Shown: positions 6,581 to 14,442 of the stretch, one piece after another | How positions within the stretch are numbered: the first letter of the stretch is position 1 | Layout of the letters: each line of letters opens with the position of its first letter | Source of the DNA: Verrucomicrobia bacterium UBA3761 | Lineage (GTDB): Bacteria; Verrucomicrobiota; Kiritimatiellia; RFP12; UBA1067 | Assembly: GCA_002371135.1 (NCBI GenBank) | Contig: DFGB01000008.1 | Coordinates: forward strand, 1-23,642 | Direction: 5' to 3' | Length of the DNA: 23,642 nt | Notes under the pieces: generated by a model | The model's database searches: none | The model's input: only the letters and a program-made list of their open reading frames with translations | Told to the model about the DNA's origin: nothing | Program-made: the position numbers and the translations under genes

Positions 6581-7800
6581 GTGCGCTCGTCATCCTTGAG
6601 GGCATGTCTGGAGCCGCCTCCGCTGTCGGTCCCCTGCGAAAAGCATATCCGGTTTATGATTTGTTCAAAGTTCTCCCCGCCCTTGAGAATTTCAATTGCG
6701 ATACGCAGATAAAGGCAACGCACGGGTGTCGTTTCGAACCGGGGGAAGCGGACCGCATCCTTCTCGGTGGTGACAAGCGAATCGGCGCCCATGTCGGCGG
6801 TTCTGTTGAGAGCGTAGAGGATTTCGCTGGCCTCGTAGCGATGGTGGTCGGCGTAGCGCTCGCACCAGACGACTTTCGATCCGAGATGGCGAAGAGAGTT
6901 TTCGAATCCCTTGGGCGAAGCTATGCCGGAGAGCGTGCAGCACGTCTTGCCCTTCAGCCAGTCGAGCGGATATTCCTCGCGGCTCCAGACGTCTTTCAGC
7001 ACGCGCGGCGTGTGGTTGCATTCGACGATTTCCGCGGTCTTGTTGTACTTGCGAATCTCGGCGATTGTATCGGAAACATCGCCCCGGCACTTTGTGAGAA
7101 AGATTATATCGGCGCGCTTGACATGGCGGAACGGCTCGCGCAAAATGCCGCGCGGCAGCATATTGCCGTTGCCGAATGGATTCGTAGAGTCTACGAGCAC
7201 GACCTCGATGGAATGCTTCAACTTCTGATACTGGAAGCCGTCGTCGAGGATGATGGTGTCGCAGCCAAGGCGCTTGATCGCATAGCGCCCGGCCTTGACC
7301 CTGTTGCGGTCCACTACCACGGCGACGCCGGGCAGATTGGACGCGAGCATGTACGGTTCGTCGCCGCCGGTCGCAGCGTCGAGAAGAATGCGCTTGCCGT
7401 CCGAGACGACAAGCGGCGGATCTATCACCTGCGTGAACATGCGCTGCCACCAGGGCGCTTCCTTGCGGCGATAGCCACGCGAGAGGATTGCGACTTTCCG
7501 TCCTTCGGCGGCGAGCGTACGCGCGAAGATTTCCGTGACTGGAGTCTTGCCGGTTCCGCCTGCGGTGACGTTGCCGATCGAGATCACCTGGATGCCCAGC
7601 GGGAAGCGGCGCAGGATTTCGGTGCGATAGAGGAAATAACGAAGCGAAACGACGAGCGCGAAAAACCAGGAGAACACCTTGAGCGTTCCAAGCAAGAAGC
7701 GAATGGAAGAGGGCTGGTTCTGGTCGGCCCCCTTCTCCTGTATGATTTTCACGAGATAGCTTTCCAGCCGCTCGAATCCACTGGCTCTCGCTTTGCGCAT
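6577..7800 (-). CDS. lpxK: Tetraacyldisaccharide 4'-kinase LpxK
   Basis: LpxK phosphorylates the 4' position of the lipid A precursor at the inner membrane, which marks the host as an LPS-making Gram-negative. A membrane-associated N-terminal helix (FLLGTLKVFSWFFALVVSL, about 35-53) is followed by the P-loop GNVTAGGTGKTP (76-87), the LSRGYRRK motif, and DDGFQYQKLKHSIEVVLVD. At 407 residues it is slightly longer than typical (about 330-380), with an extra low-complexity tail (SQGTDSGGGSRHALKDDERT). No clear Shine-Dalgarno precedes ATG 7800. It heads an overlapping operon with the SWIM protein, ybeY and the helicase-nuclease. The 114 bases upstream contain a repeat copy and no convincing promoter. 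Confidence 0.9.
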   Translation of the reverse strand: MRKARASGFERLESYLVKIIQEKGADQNQPSSIRFLLGTLKVFSWFFALVVSLRYFLYRTEILRRFPLGIQVISIGNVTAGGTGKTPVTEIFARTLAAEGRKVAILSRGYRRKEAPWWQRMFTQVIDPPLVVSDGKRILLDAATGGDEPYMLASNLPGVAVVVDRNRVKAGRYAIKRLGCDTIILDDGFQYQKLKHSIEVVLVDSTNPFGNGNMLPRGILREPFRHVKRADIIFLTKCRGDVSDTIAEIRKYNKTAEIVECNHTPRVLKDVWSREEYPLDWLKGKTCCTLSGIASPKGFENSLRHLGSKVVWCERYADHHRYEASEILYALNRTADMGADSLVTTEKDAVRFPRFETTPVRCLYLRIAIEILKGGENFEQIINRICFSQGTDSGGGSRHALKDDERT

Positions 7801-7882
7801 GTCGAAGAATTTTTCGGTGTTCCAATCGCAGGGAAGCGGAGTGCGCGGTTGTGTGATGGAAAAAATGGAAGAGCCCCAGAAT

Positions 7883-7910
7883 TCTCTGCGTCCTCTGCGT
7901 CTCTGCGATT
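7883..7910. repeat. Half copy of 'cgcagagacgcagag' repeat
   Basis: CTCTGCGTCCTCTGCGTC followed by TCTGCGATT is one arm of the family, without a partner arm nearby. It lies directly downstream of the tadB stop (7915) and upstream of lpxK. Confidence 0.75.
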
Positions 7911-7914
7911 GAAA

Positions 7915-8592
7915 TCAGACATCGATTTTGACAATCTTGCGAATCATCAACCACCCGGCGACGATGAGGACGATCATAAGACCGCAGGCGCCGACGCCAA
8001 TCATGCTAGTCAGGAATGGAAGCATGAGCTTGGGTTTCATCGCCGTCATCGCGACGAGAAGCACGAACGGCATGAGAGAAACGACGATACCCTGAAGCCG
8101 TCCCTGGCTGGTCAGAGAACGGACTTTGCGTTCGATTTTCATGCGCTCGCGAATGGTATCCGAAATCTTGTCGAAAATTTCAGTGACGTTGCCGCCGGTC
8201 CTGCGGCTTATCAGAATCGCGGTCGCGACAAGCGAAAAATCCTCCGAGCCGACGCGCGATGACATTGATTCGAGCGCGTCCTCGAAACTCATGCCGATGC
8301 GCAACTGCTGCTGTAGAATGGCGAACTCCTCGGAGACGGGAACTTCGCCTGTTTCGACGACGCTTTCGAACGCCTGGGAAAGCGAGAAACCCGCCCTGAG
8401 CGCGTTGGACATCGTGGAAAGGGTCTGAGGAAGCTGCTCGTCGAACTTCGCGCGGCGACGGGCGTCGAGCCAGCGGGCGAGGGGCGAAGTGCCGTGCTGC
8501 CAGCCCTGCTTTATCTTTATGCCCATGGCGAAGTATACCGCCGCGAGAGCCGCCGCGATAAAAAAGCAAACTACAGCAAGCCATCCTAACAT
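7915..8592 (-). CDS. tadB: Tad/Flp pilus assembly protein TadB-like (T2SSF domain)
   Basis: 225 residues, shorter than typical TadB (about 300). It has an N-terminal membrane helix (LAVVCFFIAAALAAVYF, 5-21), a cytoplasmic T2SSF domain with the signatures FDEQLPQTLSTMSNALRAGFS and ARTGGNV-like RRTGGNVTEIFDKI, and two C-terminal helices. TadB is the inner-membrane platform protein that works with TadC and the CpaF motor to assemble or retract Flp-type pili. The gene lies 6 bases after the cpaF stop, so it is co-transcribed. The short length reflects loss of the usual extra N-terminal helix. TadC would be expected next but lpxK follows instead. Confidence 0.85.
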   Translation of the reverse strand: MLGWLAVVCFFIAAALAAVYFAMGIKIKQGWQHGTSPLARWLDARRRAKFDEQLPQTLSTMSNALRAGFSLSQAFESVVETGEVPVSEEFAILQQQLRIGMSFEDALESMSSRVGSEDFSLVATAILISRRTGGNVTEIFDKISDTIRERMKIERKVRSLTSQGRLQGIVVSLMPFVLLVAMTAMKPKLMLPFLTSMIGVGACGLMIVLIVAGWLMIRKIVKIDV

Positions 8593-8598
8593 TGCGAA

Positions 8599-10320
8599 CT
8601 ACCCCGCATAGGAAACAGTAACATCGCGATCGCTCGAAGGATCGAACATCGCCGCGTCGCACTTGATGCCGCGTCCGGGAAGCTGATCGAACCACGTGGG
8701 AATCGCACCTGTGGCCTTGAACTCGCCGATAATCCTGCCCTTTTCGCCGACGCCGGTCTGGCGGAATGCGAAAATATCCTGCATCACGATCTGCGAACCC
8801 TCGAGGCCCGTCACCTCTGAAATGGCAACCACTTTGCGAGAGCCGTCCGAAAGACGCGACTCGTGGATTATGATATCCACGGCGCTTGCAATCTGCTCTC
8901 TTATGGCGCGCGACGGCAAATCCATGCCGCTCATCAAAACCATCGTCTCGAGACGCGAGACGACGTCGCGCGGAGAATTGGCGTGGACGGTCGTGAGCGA
9001 ACCATCGTGGCCGGTGTTCATCGCCTGGAGCATGTCGAGCGCTTCTCCTCCGCGGCATTCGCCGACGATGATGCGGTCGGGACGCATGCGCAGAGAGTTG
9101 CGCACGAGATCGCGGATTGAAACTTCGCCCTTGCCCTCGATGTTGGCAGGCCGCGCCTCAAGGCGGACGACGTGAGGCTGGCGCAGGCGCAATTCCGCCG
9201 CGTCCTCGATTGTCACGATGCGTTCAGTGCGCGGAATGAAACCTGAAAGCAGATTGAGGAGAGTCGTCTTGCCAGAGCCCGTGCCGCCTGCGACGATGAT
9301 GTTCTTGCGCATCATGACGCACATGCGCATGAACTCGGCCGCGTTGTGATTCCAGGTGCCGAAGCGCACGAAGTCCGCGACGGTGAGCGCCTTGGAAGAG
9401 AATTTGCGGATGGTAATCGTGGGGCCGGAGAGCGCAAGCGGCGGAATGATGGCGTTCACACGCGAACCATCGGAAAGACGCGCGTCGACATACGGCTGCG
9501 ATTCGTCGATGCGGCGGCCGAGAGGCGCGACGATGCGTTCGATCACCGCCATCACGCTCGCCTCGTCGGTAAACTGGCATTCAGAAAGCTCGAGCCGGCC
9601 CTTGCGCTCCACGTAGACCTTGTCGGGCCCGTTCACCATGATTTCATTCACGCTTTCGTCTGCAAGCAAATCCTCTAGCGGCCCAAGGCGCATCGCCTCG
9701 TTGAACACGTCTTCTTCAAGGCGTTCGGGGTCGATTGCGTCAGGCATCTTGCCGCGACGGAGAACCTCGTCGATGATTTCGCGTATCTTGTCGCGCGCAG
9801 TCTTCTCCAGACCCTCTTGATCGACACCGGACAACGCGAGCCGCTTCATGTCAAGCCGCTTGAGGAGTTCGCGCTGAATCTGACGCTGGACCGTGCGGCG
9901 TATCTCGCGCGCAGGGTCGTCGTCCGTCGCTTCTCCTTCCTCTGGCGCTTCGACGGGCGCCTCTTCAGACGCCTCTGCAACGGGCTCGTCGATGGCGACT
10001 TGCGATTCGCCGTCTTGGCTCGGCAGACGCGCCTCGGTATCGGATATCCTGAAAATCGAATCGCCGATCTGGACGATCATGGAGCCGTCCAAAACGACAG
10101 GGCTGTCGATTTCTTCGCCGTTGACGAACGTGCCGTTCGCGCTCCTGAGATCTTCAATGATGGCTGAATTGCCGCGGACGGTCAAGATGGCGTGGCGCTC
10201 GGAGACATCCGGGAAATCGAGATGTATCTTGCAAGCGGAGCCGCGGCCGATCAGGTACGTGCCGTCCTCTAGCGGTTTCACGGACCGCTCGCCTTCAACC
10301 AACATCGTAAGTTCCAGCAT
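8599..10320 (-). CDS. cpaF: Tad pilus motor ATPase CpaF/TadA with N-terminal FHA domain
   Basis: 573 residues from ATG 10320. Residues 1-90 form an FHA domain (LIGRGSACK with R26; SERH 40-43; NGTFVNG 62-68), a phosphothreonine-binding module. An acidic Glu/Ala/Pro linker (about 100-140) leads to the secretion ATPase: helical N-domain, Walker A GGTGSGKT near 345-352, the ITIEDAAELRL Asp-box, GECRGGEALDMLQAMNTGHDG, and the His-box TTVHANSP. It powers Flp pilus assembly with TadB/TadC. The frame is open to 10395, with ATGs at 10362 and 10305 as alternatives; upstream of 10362 the codons lie in an intergenic repeat, so those residues are probably not real. FHA fusion suggests control by a Ser/Thr kinase not present in this window. 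Confidence 0.9.
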   Translation of the reverse strand: MLELTMLVEGERSVKPLEDGTYLIGRGSACKIHLDFPDVSERHAILTVRGNSAIIEDLRSANGTFVNGEEIDSPVVLDGSMIVQIGDSIFRISDTEARLPSQDGESQVAIDEPVAEASEEAPVEAPEEGEATDDDPAREIRRTVQRQIQRELLKRLDMKRLALSGVDQEGLEKTARDKIREIIDEVLRRGKMPDAIDPERLEEDVFNEAMRLGPLEDLLADESVNEIMVNGPDKVYVERKGRLELSECQFTDEASVMAVIERIVAPLGRRIDESQPYVDARLSDGSRVNAIIPPLALSGPTITIRKFSSKALTVADFVRFGTWNHNAAEFMRMCVMMRKNIIVAGGTGSGKTTLLNLLSGFIPRTERIVTIEDAAELRLRQPHVVRLEARPANIEGKGEVSIRDLVRNSLRMRPDRIIVGECRGGEALDMLQAMNTGHDGSLTTVHANSPRDVVSRLETMVLMSGMDLPSRAIREQIASAVDIIIHESRLSDGSRKVVAISEVTGLEGSQIVMQDIFAFRQTGVGEKGRIIGEFKATGAIPTWFDQLPGRGIKCDAAMFDPSSDRDVTVSYAG

Positions 10321-10360
10321 AGACGGAAAGAATTTTCGATTTGGAGGATTTTGATTTTCC

Positions 10361-10437
10361 ATCGCAGAGACGCAGAGTGCGCAGAGATTCTGCAAGTCGA
10401 AAAGGCAAATCGAAAATCGTCTGCGGCTCTGCGGTAG
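10361..10437. repeat. Composite repeat module inside the Tad operon
   Basis: One 'atcgcagagacgcagag' arm (10361-10390) is followed by the AAATCGAAAATCG unit (about 10407-10419) and a diverged opposite arm CTGCGGCTCTGCGG (10421-10434). The module fills the 143-base gap between cpaB and cpaF, an unusual interruption in a pilus operon. Confidence 0.7.
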
Positions 10438-10463
10438 AACTCACGTGCCAATCGAAGGAAATA

Positions 10464-11267
10464 TCACAGTTTGCCGCTCTGGCGCAGGCGGTTGAGTTCC
10501 TCGATTTCGCTGCGGATTTTCGAGAAATCGACGGTAGGAAGCTCTTTCTCGGTGGAAGTGTCGTTCGGGTTGCGCAAGGTGAGTATGAGGCGGCCTCGAA
10601 TCTGCTCGGCAAACGCAAGCATTTCGGCTTCGCGCGGAGTCACTTGCAGGGTGACGGTCGTGTAGCCCTGCGCAGAACCGAAGGAACGGCTCTGGGTCTT
10701 GGCGGTGTCGCGGCCTGTGGCGAGGACGAGAACGTTCTGGAGAATGGTGCACGTGACAGGATCGCCGCGGCGCAACTTGCCTTCGTCGGACGGAAAATCA
10801 AACGTGCCGATGACATCTACATGATCGTTCGGCTTCACCATGCCCGAAACGGCGGCCGCGCCGGAAACGTTGATGCTCATCGCGCGCATCTGGCGGCGGA
10901 CATCGGCGGAAAGTCCCTTCGACGATGTATCTCCGCCCTCGATGTCGCCCCAGAAAAGAACCTCGCCCGCCTCGTGGGCGATCAAGATTTTCCTGCCGAG
11001 AACATCCCTGAAATGCTCTATCTCCACCGCCTCGCCGCGCAGCGCCATTTTCGGGACGCGTTTCTTGCCGAGATCGCTCGCGCTCAACACCGTTCCCGCA
11101 GGCGTGTCGTTTGCGTAGGCCAAAACCTCCATCGTGCCGTAGCGGGCGGCAAGCGCCTCTTTCTCGCGCCGGACCTCGCTCTCCTTCGACGAAATGTAGA
11201 TGCGAGAAAGAATAGCCGCCGCAAGCCCCGCCACCAGCGCGACGATTATGACAATATTGCGTTTCAT
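10464..11267 (-). CDS. cpaB: Flp pilus assembly protein CpaB/RcpC
   Basis: 267 residues. An N-terminal membrane anchor (NIVIIVALVAGLAAAILSRIYI, about 4-25) precedes the SAF domain (EVLAYANDTPAGTVLSASDL...KILIAHEAGEVLFWGD) and the C-terminal RcpC/CpaB domain (RAMSINVSGAAAVSGMVKPNDHVDVIGTF, ...TVTLQVTPREAEML). CpaB is a periplasmic/outer-membrane-associated component of the Tad apparatus that works with the secretin. A TTG directly precedes ATG 11267; ATG is chosen. It is the first Tad gene in the minus-strand order; the secretin (rcpA) and pilin genes are not in this window. The 92 bases upstream, to the fhs stop, contain a short direct repeat AAGTCCTG and only a weak promoter-like pattern. 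Confidence 0.9.
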   Translation of the reverse strand: MKRNIVIIVALVAGLAAAILSRIYISSKESEVRREKEALAARYGTMEVLAYANDTPAGTVLSASDLGKKRVPKMALRGEAVEIEHFRDVLGRKILIAHEAGEVLFWGDIEGGDTSSKGLSADVRRQMRAMSINVSGAAAVSGMVKPNDHVDVIGTFDFPSDEGKLRRGDPVTCTILQNVLVLATGRDTAKTQSRSFGSAQGYTTVTLQVTPREAEMLAFAEQIRGRLILTLRNPNDTSTEKELPTVDFSKIRSEIEELNRLRQSGKL

Positions 11268-11359
11268 CAACTATTTTTCTTTATAGATAAAGTCCTGAGT
11301 CCCAAGTCCTGCGGTGCGCCGGGATTAGTCTCTCTGACAGTAAAATGCCAAATACCAGC

Positions 11360-13123
11360 TCAGAACAACCCTTTCACCCGGCCGGTTTCCACATCGACGT
11401 CGATGCGGCGATACGCGGGCGAGGCGGAGGTGCCTGGCATCAATTTGATTTCCCCTGCGACGGGAACGACAAGACCTGCGCCCTTGTAGACGAGCACATC
11501 CTTGACCGGCATCCGCCATCCCTTGGGACGGCCGAGCAACTTCGGATCGTGTGAAAGCGAGTATTGCGTTTTTGCGCAGCAGACGGCGAGCCGAGAGGTC
11601 TCGGGATCGGCCTCGAAGCGTGCGAGCTTTTCCTTTGCAAGCGGCTCGAAATCGACTCCATCGCCGCCGTAGACTTCCTTCACGAGCTTCTCGATGCGGG
11701 CAGTCAACGGCTCGTCGAGCGAAGAGAGGAAATCAAAATCGTTCGGCGTGTCGCAAGCCTTGATGACCGCTTCGGCAAGTTCAAGCGCACCCTCGCCGCC
11801 CTTGAGCCAATGGTCGGAGACGGCGAACGCGGCGCCGGCGCCCTCGGCGATGCGCTTGACGAGATCGCGTTCGGCCTGGGTGTCGGTGTAGAATGCATTG
11901 AGACAGACTACAGGCTGGACGCCTGAGCGGCGAATGATGTCGATATGCGCGAGAAGATTGTCGCACCCCTTCTCGAGGAGCTCTAGATTTTCTGTAGTAT
12001 AGACTGGATCCAGCGGGAGCCCGGCCTTGACGGCCGGTGCACCGCCGTGGGCTTTGAGCGCGCGAACCGTCGCAACGAGGACCACCGCATCGGGCTTCAG
12101 GCCGGATGCGCGGCATTTGATGTTCCAGAATTTCTCGAAGCCCATGTCGGATGCGAAGCCCGACTCTGTGACAACGTAGTCGCCCAGCGCGCAAGCGAGC
12201 CTGTCGGCTATTACAGAGTTCTGTCCAATGGCGATGTTCGCAAAAGGACCTGCATGGACGAACATCGGCTGCCCTTCCAGCGATTGCATCAGAGTGGGCT
12301 TGATTGCGTTCACGAGAAGCGCGCACATCGCGCCGTCCACCTCGAGATCGGCAGTCGTCACCGGCGTCCCGGACTTTGAATATGCGACGACAATCTTCGA
12401 AAGCCGCTTGCGCAAGTCGGCAAGATCCGCGCTCATCGCAAGGATCGCCATGACTTCCGACGCGACTGTGATGTAGAAGCCGGAATTGCAGGTAAAGCCG
12501 TCGAGCTTGCCTCCGCGGCCTATTTCGATATTGCGCAGACCCTGGGCGCAGAAATCCATCGCCCAGCGGAACTGTATGCGGCCGGGATCGATATCGAGCC
12601 GCTTCAGACCGCGCTCGGCGAGCCAGGCGTCGTCATGGTTGCGCTCGTGCTGCATGCGCGAATTGAGCGCCACCATGGCGAGGTTGTTCGCGTTGGTGAT
12701 CGCATCGATGTCGCCGGTCAGGCCGAGCGAGAGCGCAGTCAACGGAACGACCTGGGCGAGCCCGCCGCCGGCGGCCGATCCCTTGATATTGAACGTCGGG
12801 CCGCCGGAGGGCTGCCTCACGCAGCCGATTACCTTTTTGCCAAGCCGTCCAAGCCCTTCCACAAGACCAAGCGTCGTCGTAGTCTTGCCTTCTCCAAGCG
12901 CGGTCGGCGTTATGGCCGTGACGTCGATGTACTTGCCTTTGCGGCCGGCGCCGACGCGCTTCAATACGCGCGTGGCGTCGACTTTTGCGAGGTTTTTCCC
13001 GTAGGGAGACCACTCGTCTTCAGTCAGGCCAAGTTCCGCCGCCAAGTCTTTTGCAGGGCGGAGGGTCTCTTCGGCGGCCTCGGCAATCTGCCAGTCCTTC
13101 AATTTGGTCGGGTCGAGTTTCAT
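11360..13123 (-). CDS. fhs: Formate-tetrahydrofolate ligase
   Basis: 587 residues (family about 556). The enzyme makes 10-formyl-tetrahydrofolate from formate, ATP and THF, feeding one-carbon metabolism. Signatures: the phosphate-binding loop TPTALGEGKTTTT (72-84), RQPSGGPTFNIKGSAAGGG (103-121), the GDIDAITNANNLAM stretch, FVHAGPFANIAIGQNS, and TESGFASDMGFEKFW. All appear intact. It follows the hexosamine kinase by 30 bases on the same strand, so the two may be co-transcribed. No strong Shine-Dalgarno precedes ATG 13123. An acetogenic role cannot be inferred from this gene alone. Confidence 0.95.
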   Translation of the reverse strand: MKLDPTKLKDWQIAEAAEETLRPAKDLAAELGLTEDEWSPYGKNLAKVDATRVLKRVGAGRKGKYIDVTAITPTALGEGKTTTTLGLVEGLGRLGKKVIGCVRQPSGGPTFNIKGSAAGGGLAQVVPLTALSLGLTGDIDAITNANNLAMVALNSRMQHERNHDDAWLAERGLKRLDIDPGRIQFRWAMDFCAQGLRNIEIGRGGKLDGFTCNSGFYITVASEVMAILAMSADLADLRKRLSKIVVAYSKSGTPVTTADLEVDGAMCALLVNAIKPTLMQSLEGQPMFVHAGPFANIAIGQNSVIADRLACALGDYVVTESGFASDMGFEKFWNIKCRASGLKPDAVVLVATVRALKAHGGAPAVKAGLPLDPVYTTENLELLEKGCDNLLAHIDIIRRSGVQPVVCLNAFYTDTQAERDLVKRIAEGAGAAFAVSDHWLKGGEGALELAEAVIKACDTPNDFDFLSSLDEPLTARIEKLVKEVYGGDGVDFEPLAKEKLARFEADPETSRLAVCCAKTQYSLSHDPKLLGRPKGWRMPVKDVLVYKGAGLVVPVAGEIKLMPGTSASPAYRRIDVDVETGRVKGLF

Positions 13124-13153
13124 GGGCGTTGGTGGCTATAACGCTTGAAGAGC

Positions 13154-14191
13154 TTATATTTTGTACTTCTTTACAATGGCCTCGAATTCGGCGGACTGCG
13201 CTTCCATCGATTCGACCATCTTGAACTGCGTGCGGCAGCGGACGAGGTTGTGGTCGTCGCAAGATGTGTGAAAATAAACGTCTCCGGCGAGGTAGTCGGC
13301 GAGGAAGCGTATTCCGCATTCCATGGTGAGAAGGCGTCCCGAAAACGCGAGGTTGGCGAGTTCCGCCTCGTTCAGGAATTTCGCGCCTTCGAGGTAGCCC
13401 GCGACGAGCGCCTCGAAGTACTCCTTCTTGGAATAGACCTTCGAGAGATCGCGTTCGTCTTCGGCCGCGGCGGCGGACGAAGTGCGGACCATGTCGCCGA
13501 AATCATAGAGCGCGGAGCCCGGCATCGTCGTATCGAGGTCGATGACGACATTCGAACCGTCCGGCGCGAGCATGACATTGTTGATCTTCGTATCCTGATG
13601 GACGACGCGTTCCGGGATATCGCCCGATTTCATCAAATCGACGACCCTAGAGCACTCCTCGCGGCGTTTGTCGACGAATGCGAGTTCGGCGGCGACCTCT
13701 TTCACGCGGCCTTTGACATCCTTCGCGACCGCCTCGTCAAGCTGTTTCAGCCGGTTGGGGGTGTCGTGGAATTTCTCGATTATGTCGTCGAGACGCGGCG
13801 GGGGGATGTCGGCAAGGTCGTTCTGGAATTTCGCGAAAGCCGAAGCGACCAGTCGCGCTTCATTCGGTTCCGTCACGATGTCGCGCGATGTATAGCCTTC
13901 GAGGAACGCATAGAGACGCCAGGGGTTCTCATAGCCTACGACCTCCAAAGACTTCACGCCTTTCGACTTCAGGAAGGAGGTCACGCGAAGGATGTTGTTC
14001 TTCAGCAGAACGGGGTCGAAGATGTCCGTATTGACGCGCTGCAGAATATAACGCACGCCACGCCTGGTCTCGACCTTGAACGTGTCGTTGATATGGCCGG
14101 AACCGTAGCGCGATACATCTGTGGCATCGGTCACGCCCATCGACGCCAGAGCCGCAGAGAGCTCTTCCTTGGAGAAAACACGACTGCTCAT
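13154..14191 (-). CDS. nahK: N-acetylhexosamine 1-kinase-like phosphotransferase (NahK/LnpB)
   Basis: 345 residues with the aminoglycoside-phosphotransferase fold. Motifs correspond closely, from memory, to Bifidobacterium NahK: GSGHINDTFKV (30-40), RYILQRVNTDIF (47-58), FQNDL, FHDTPNRL (141-148), the catalytic loop HQDTKINN (198-205, D200 as base), VIDLDTTMPGSALYDFGD (216-233, Mg2+ Asp), and LLTMECGIRFLADYL (287-301). NahK phosphorylates GlcNAc and GalNAc at C1 in the lacto-/galacto-N-biose salvage route for milk and mucin glycans. A ROK-like gene lies upstream on the same strand. The ATG is preceded by repeat DNA rather than a clear ribosome site. A general hexosamine or sugar 1-kinase role is the safe reading. 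Confidence 0.85.
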   Translation of the reverse strand: MSSRVFSKEELSAALASMGVTDATDVSRYGSGHINDTFKVETRRGVRYILQRVNTDIFDPVLLKNNILRVTSFLKSKGVKSLEVVGYENPWRLYAFLEGYTSRDIVTEPNEARLVASAFAKFQNDLADIPPPRLDDIIEKFHDTPNRLKQLDEAVAKDVKGRVKEVAAELAFVDKRREECSRVVDLMKSGDIPERVVHQDTKINNVMLAPDGSNVVIDLDTTMPGSALYDFGDMVRTSSAAAAEDERDLSKVYSKKEYFEALVAGYLEGAKFLNEAELANLAFSGRLLTMECGIRFLADYLAGDVYFHTSCDDHNLVRCRTQFKMVESMEAQSAEFEAIVKKYKI

Positions 14192-14194
14192 ACT

Positions 14195-14226
14195 GGAAAG
14201 GTTGAAAAGTTGAAAGGTTGAAAAGG
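14195..14226. repeat. 'gaaaggttgaaaagtt' repeat
   Basis: Four near-identical 8-base units (GAAAGGTT, GAAAAGTT, GAAAGGTT, GAAAAGG) lie directly before the nahK start. The same sequence forms hairpins at 15919-15987 and 20996-21054. It is a second intergenic repeat family, distinct from the GCAGAG type. Beyond it to 14319 I see only AATCG-type repeat and no gene. Confidence 0.75.
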
Positions 14227-14319
14227 ATTTTCCTGTTTTTCGCTTTACGATTTTTCGATTGTCTCAAGCCTCGCTTCAAACATTCCTTTTATCGTGCCGG
14301 CCAGAGTCTTCGTCAGTAA

Positions 14320-14399
14320 TTTTATCGCAGAGACGCAGAGGCACGAGGGCACGAAAAGGCCTGATAGACTCTGCGTTCTCCGCGCCTCTGCGATAAAAA
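14320..14399. repeat. Imperfect 'cgcagagacgcagag' inverted repeat
   Basis: The left arm (14320-14342, TTTTATCGCAGAGACGCAGAG...) pairs imperfectly with the right arm (14370-14399, ending CGCCTCTGCGATAAAAA). It is followed by an AATCGCAAATCG unit up to the ROK gene's stop. It probably forms a hairpin downstream of the ROK gene. Confidence 0.8.
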
Positions 14400-14442
14400 G
14401 GACGGCTTTAGGCAATCGCAAATCGAAAAATCGAAAACACCC

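Noticed and set aside
6604..8262. 552-codon plus-strand frame opposite lpxK and tadB
   Set aside because: Spans two well-supported minus-strand genes and the gap between them; low-complexity shadow translation without motifs.
10321..10395. Upstream extension of CpaF (MQNLCALCVSAMENQ...)
   Set aside because: The first of these codons are the translated GCAGAG repeat; the FHA domain needs only the start at 10320.
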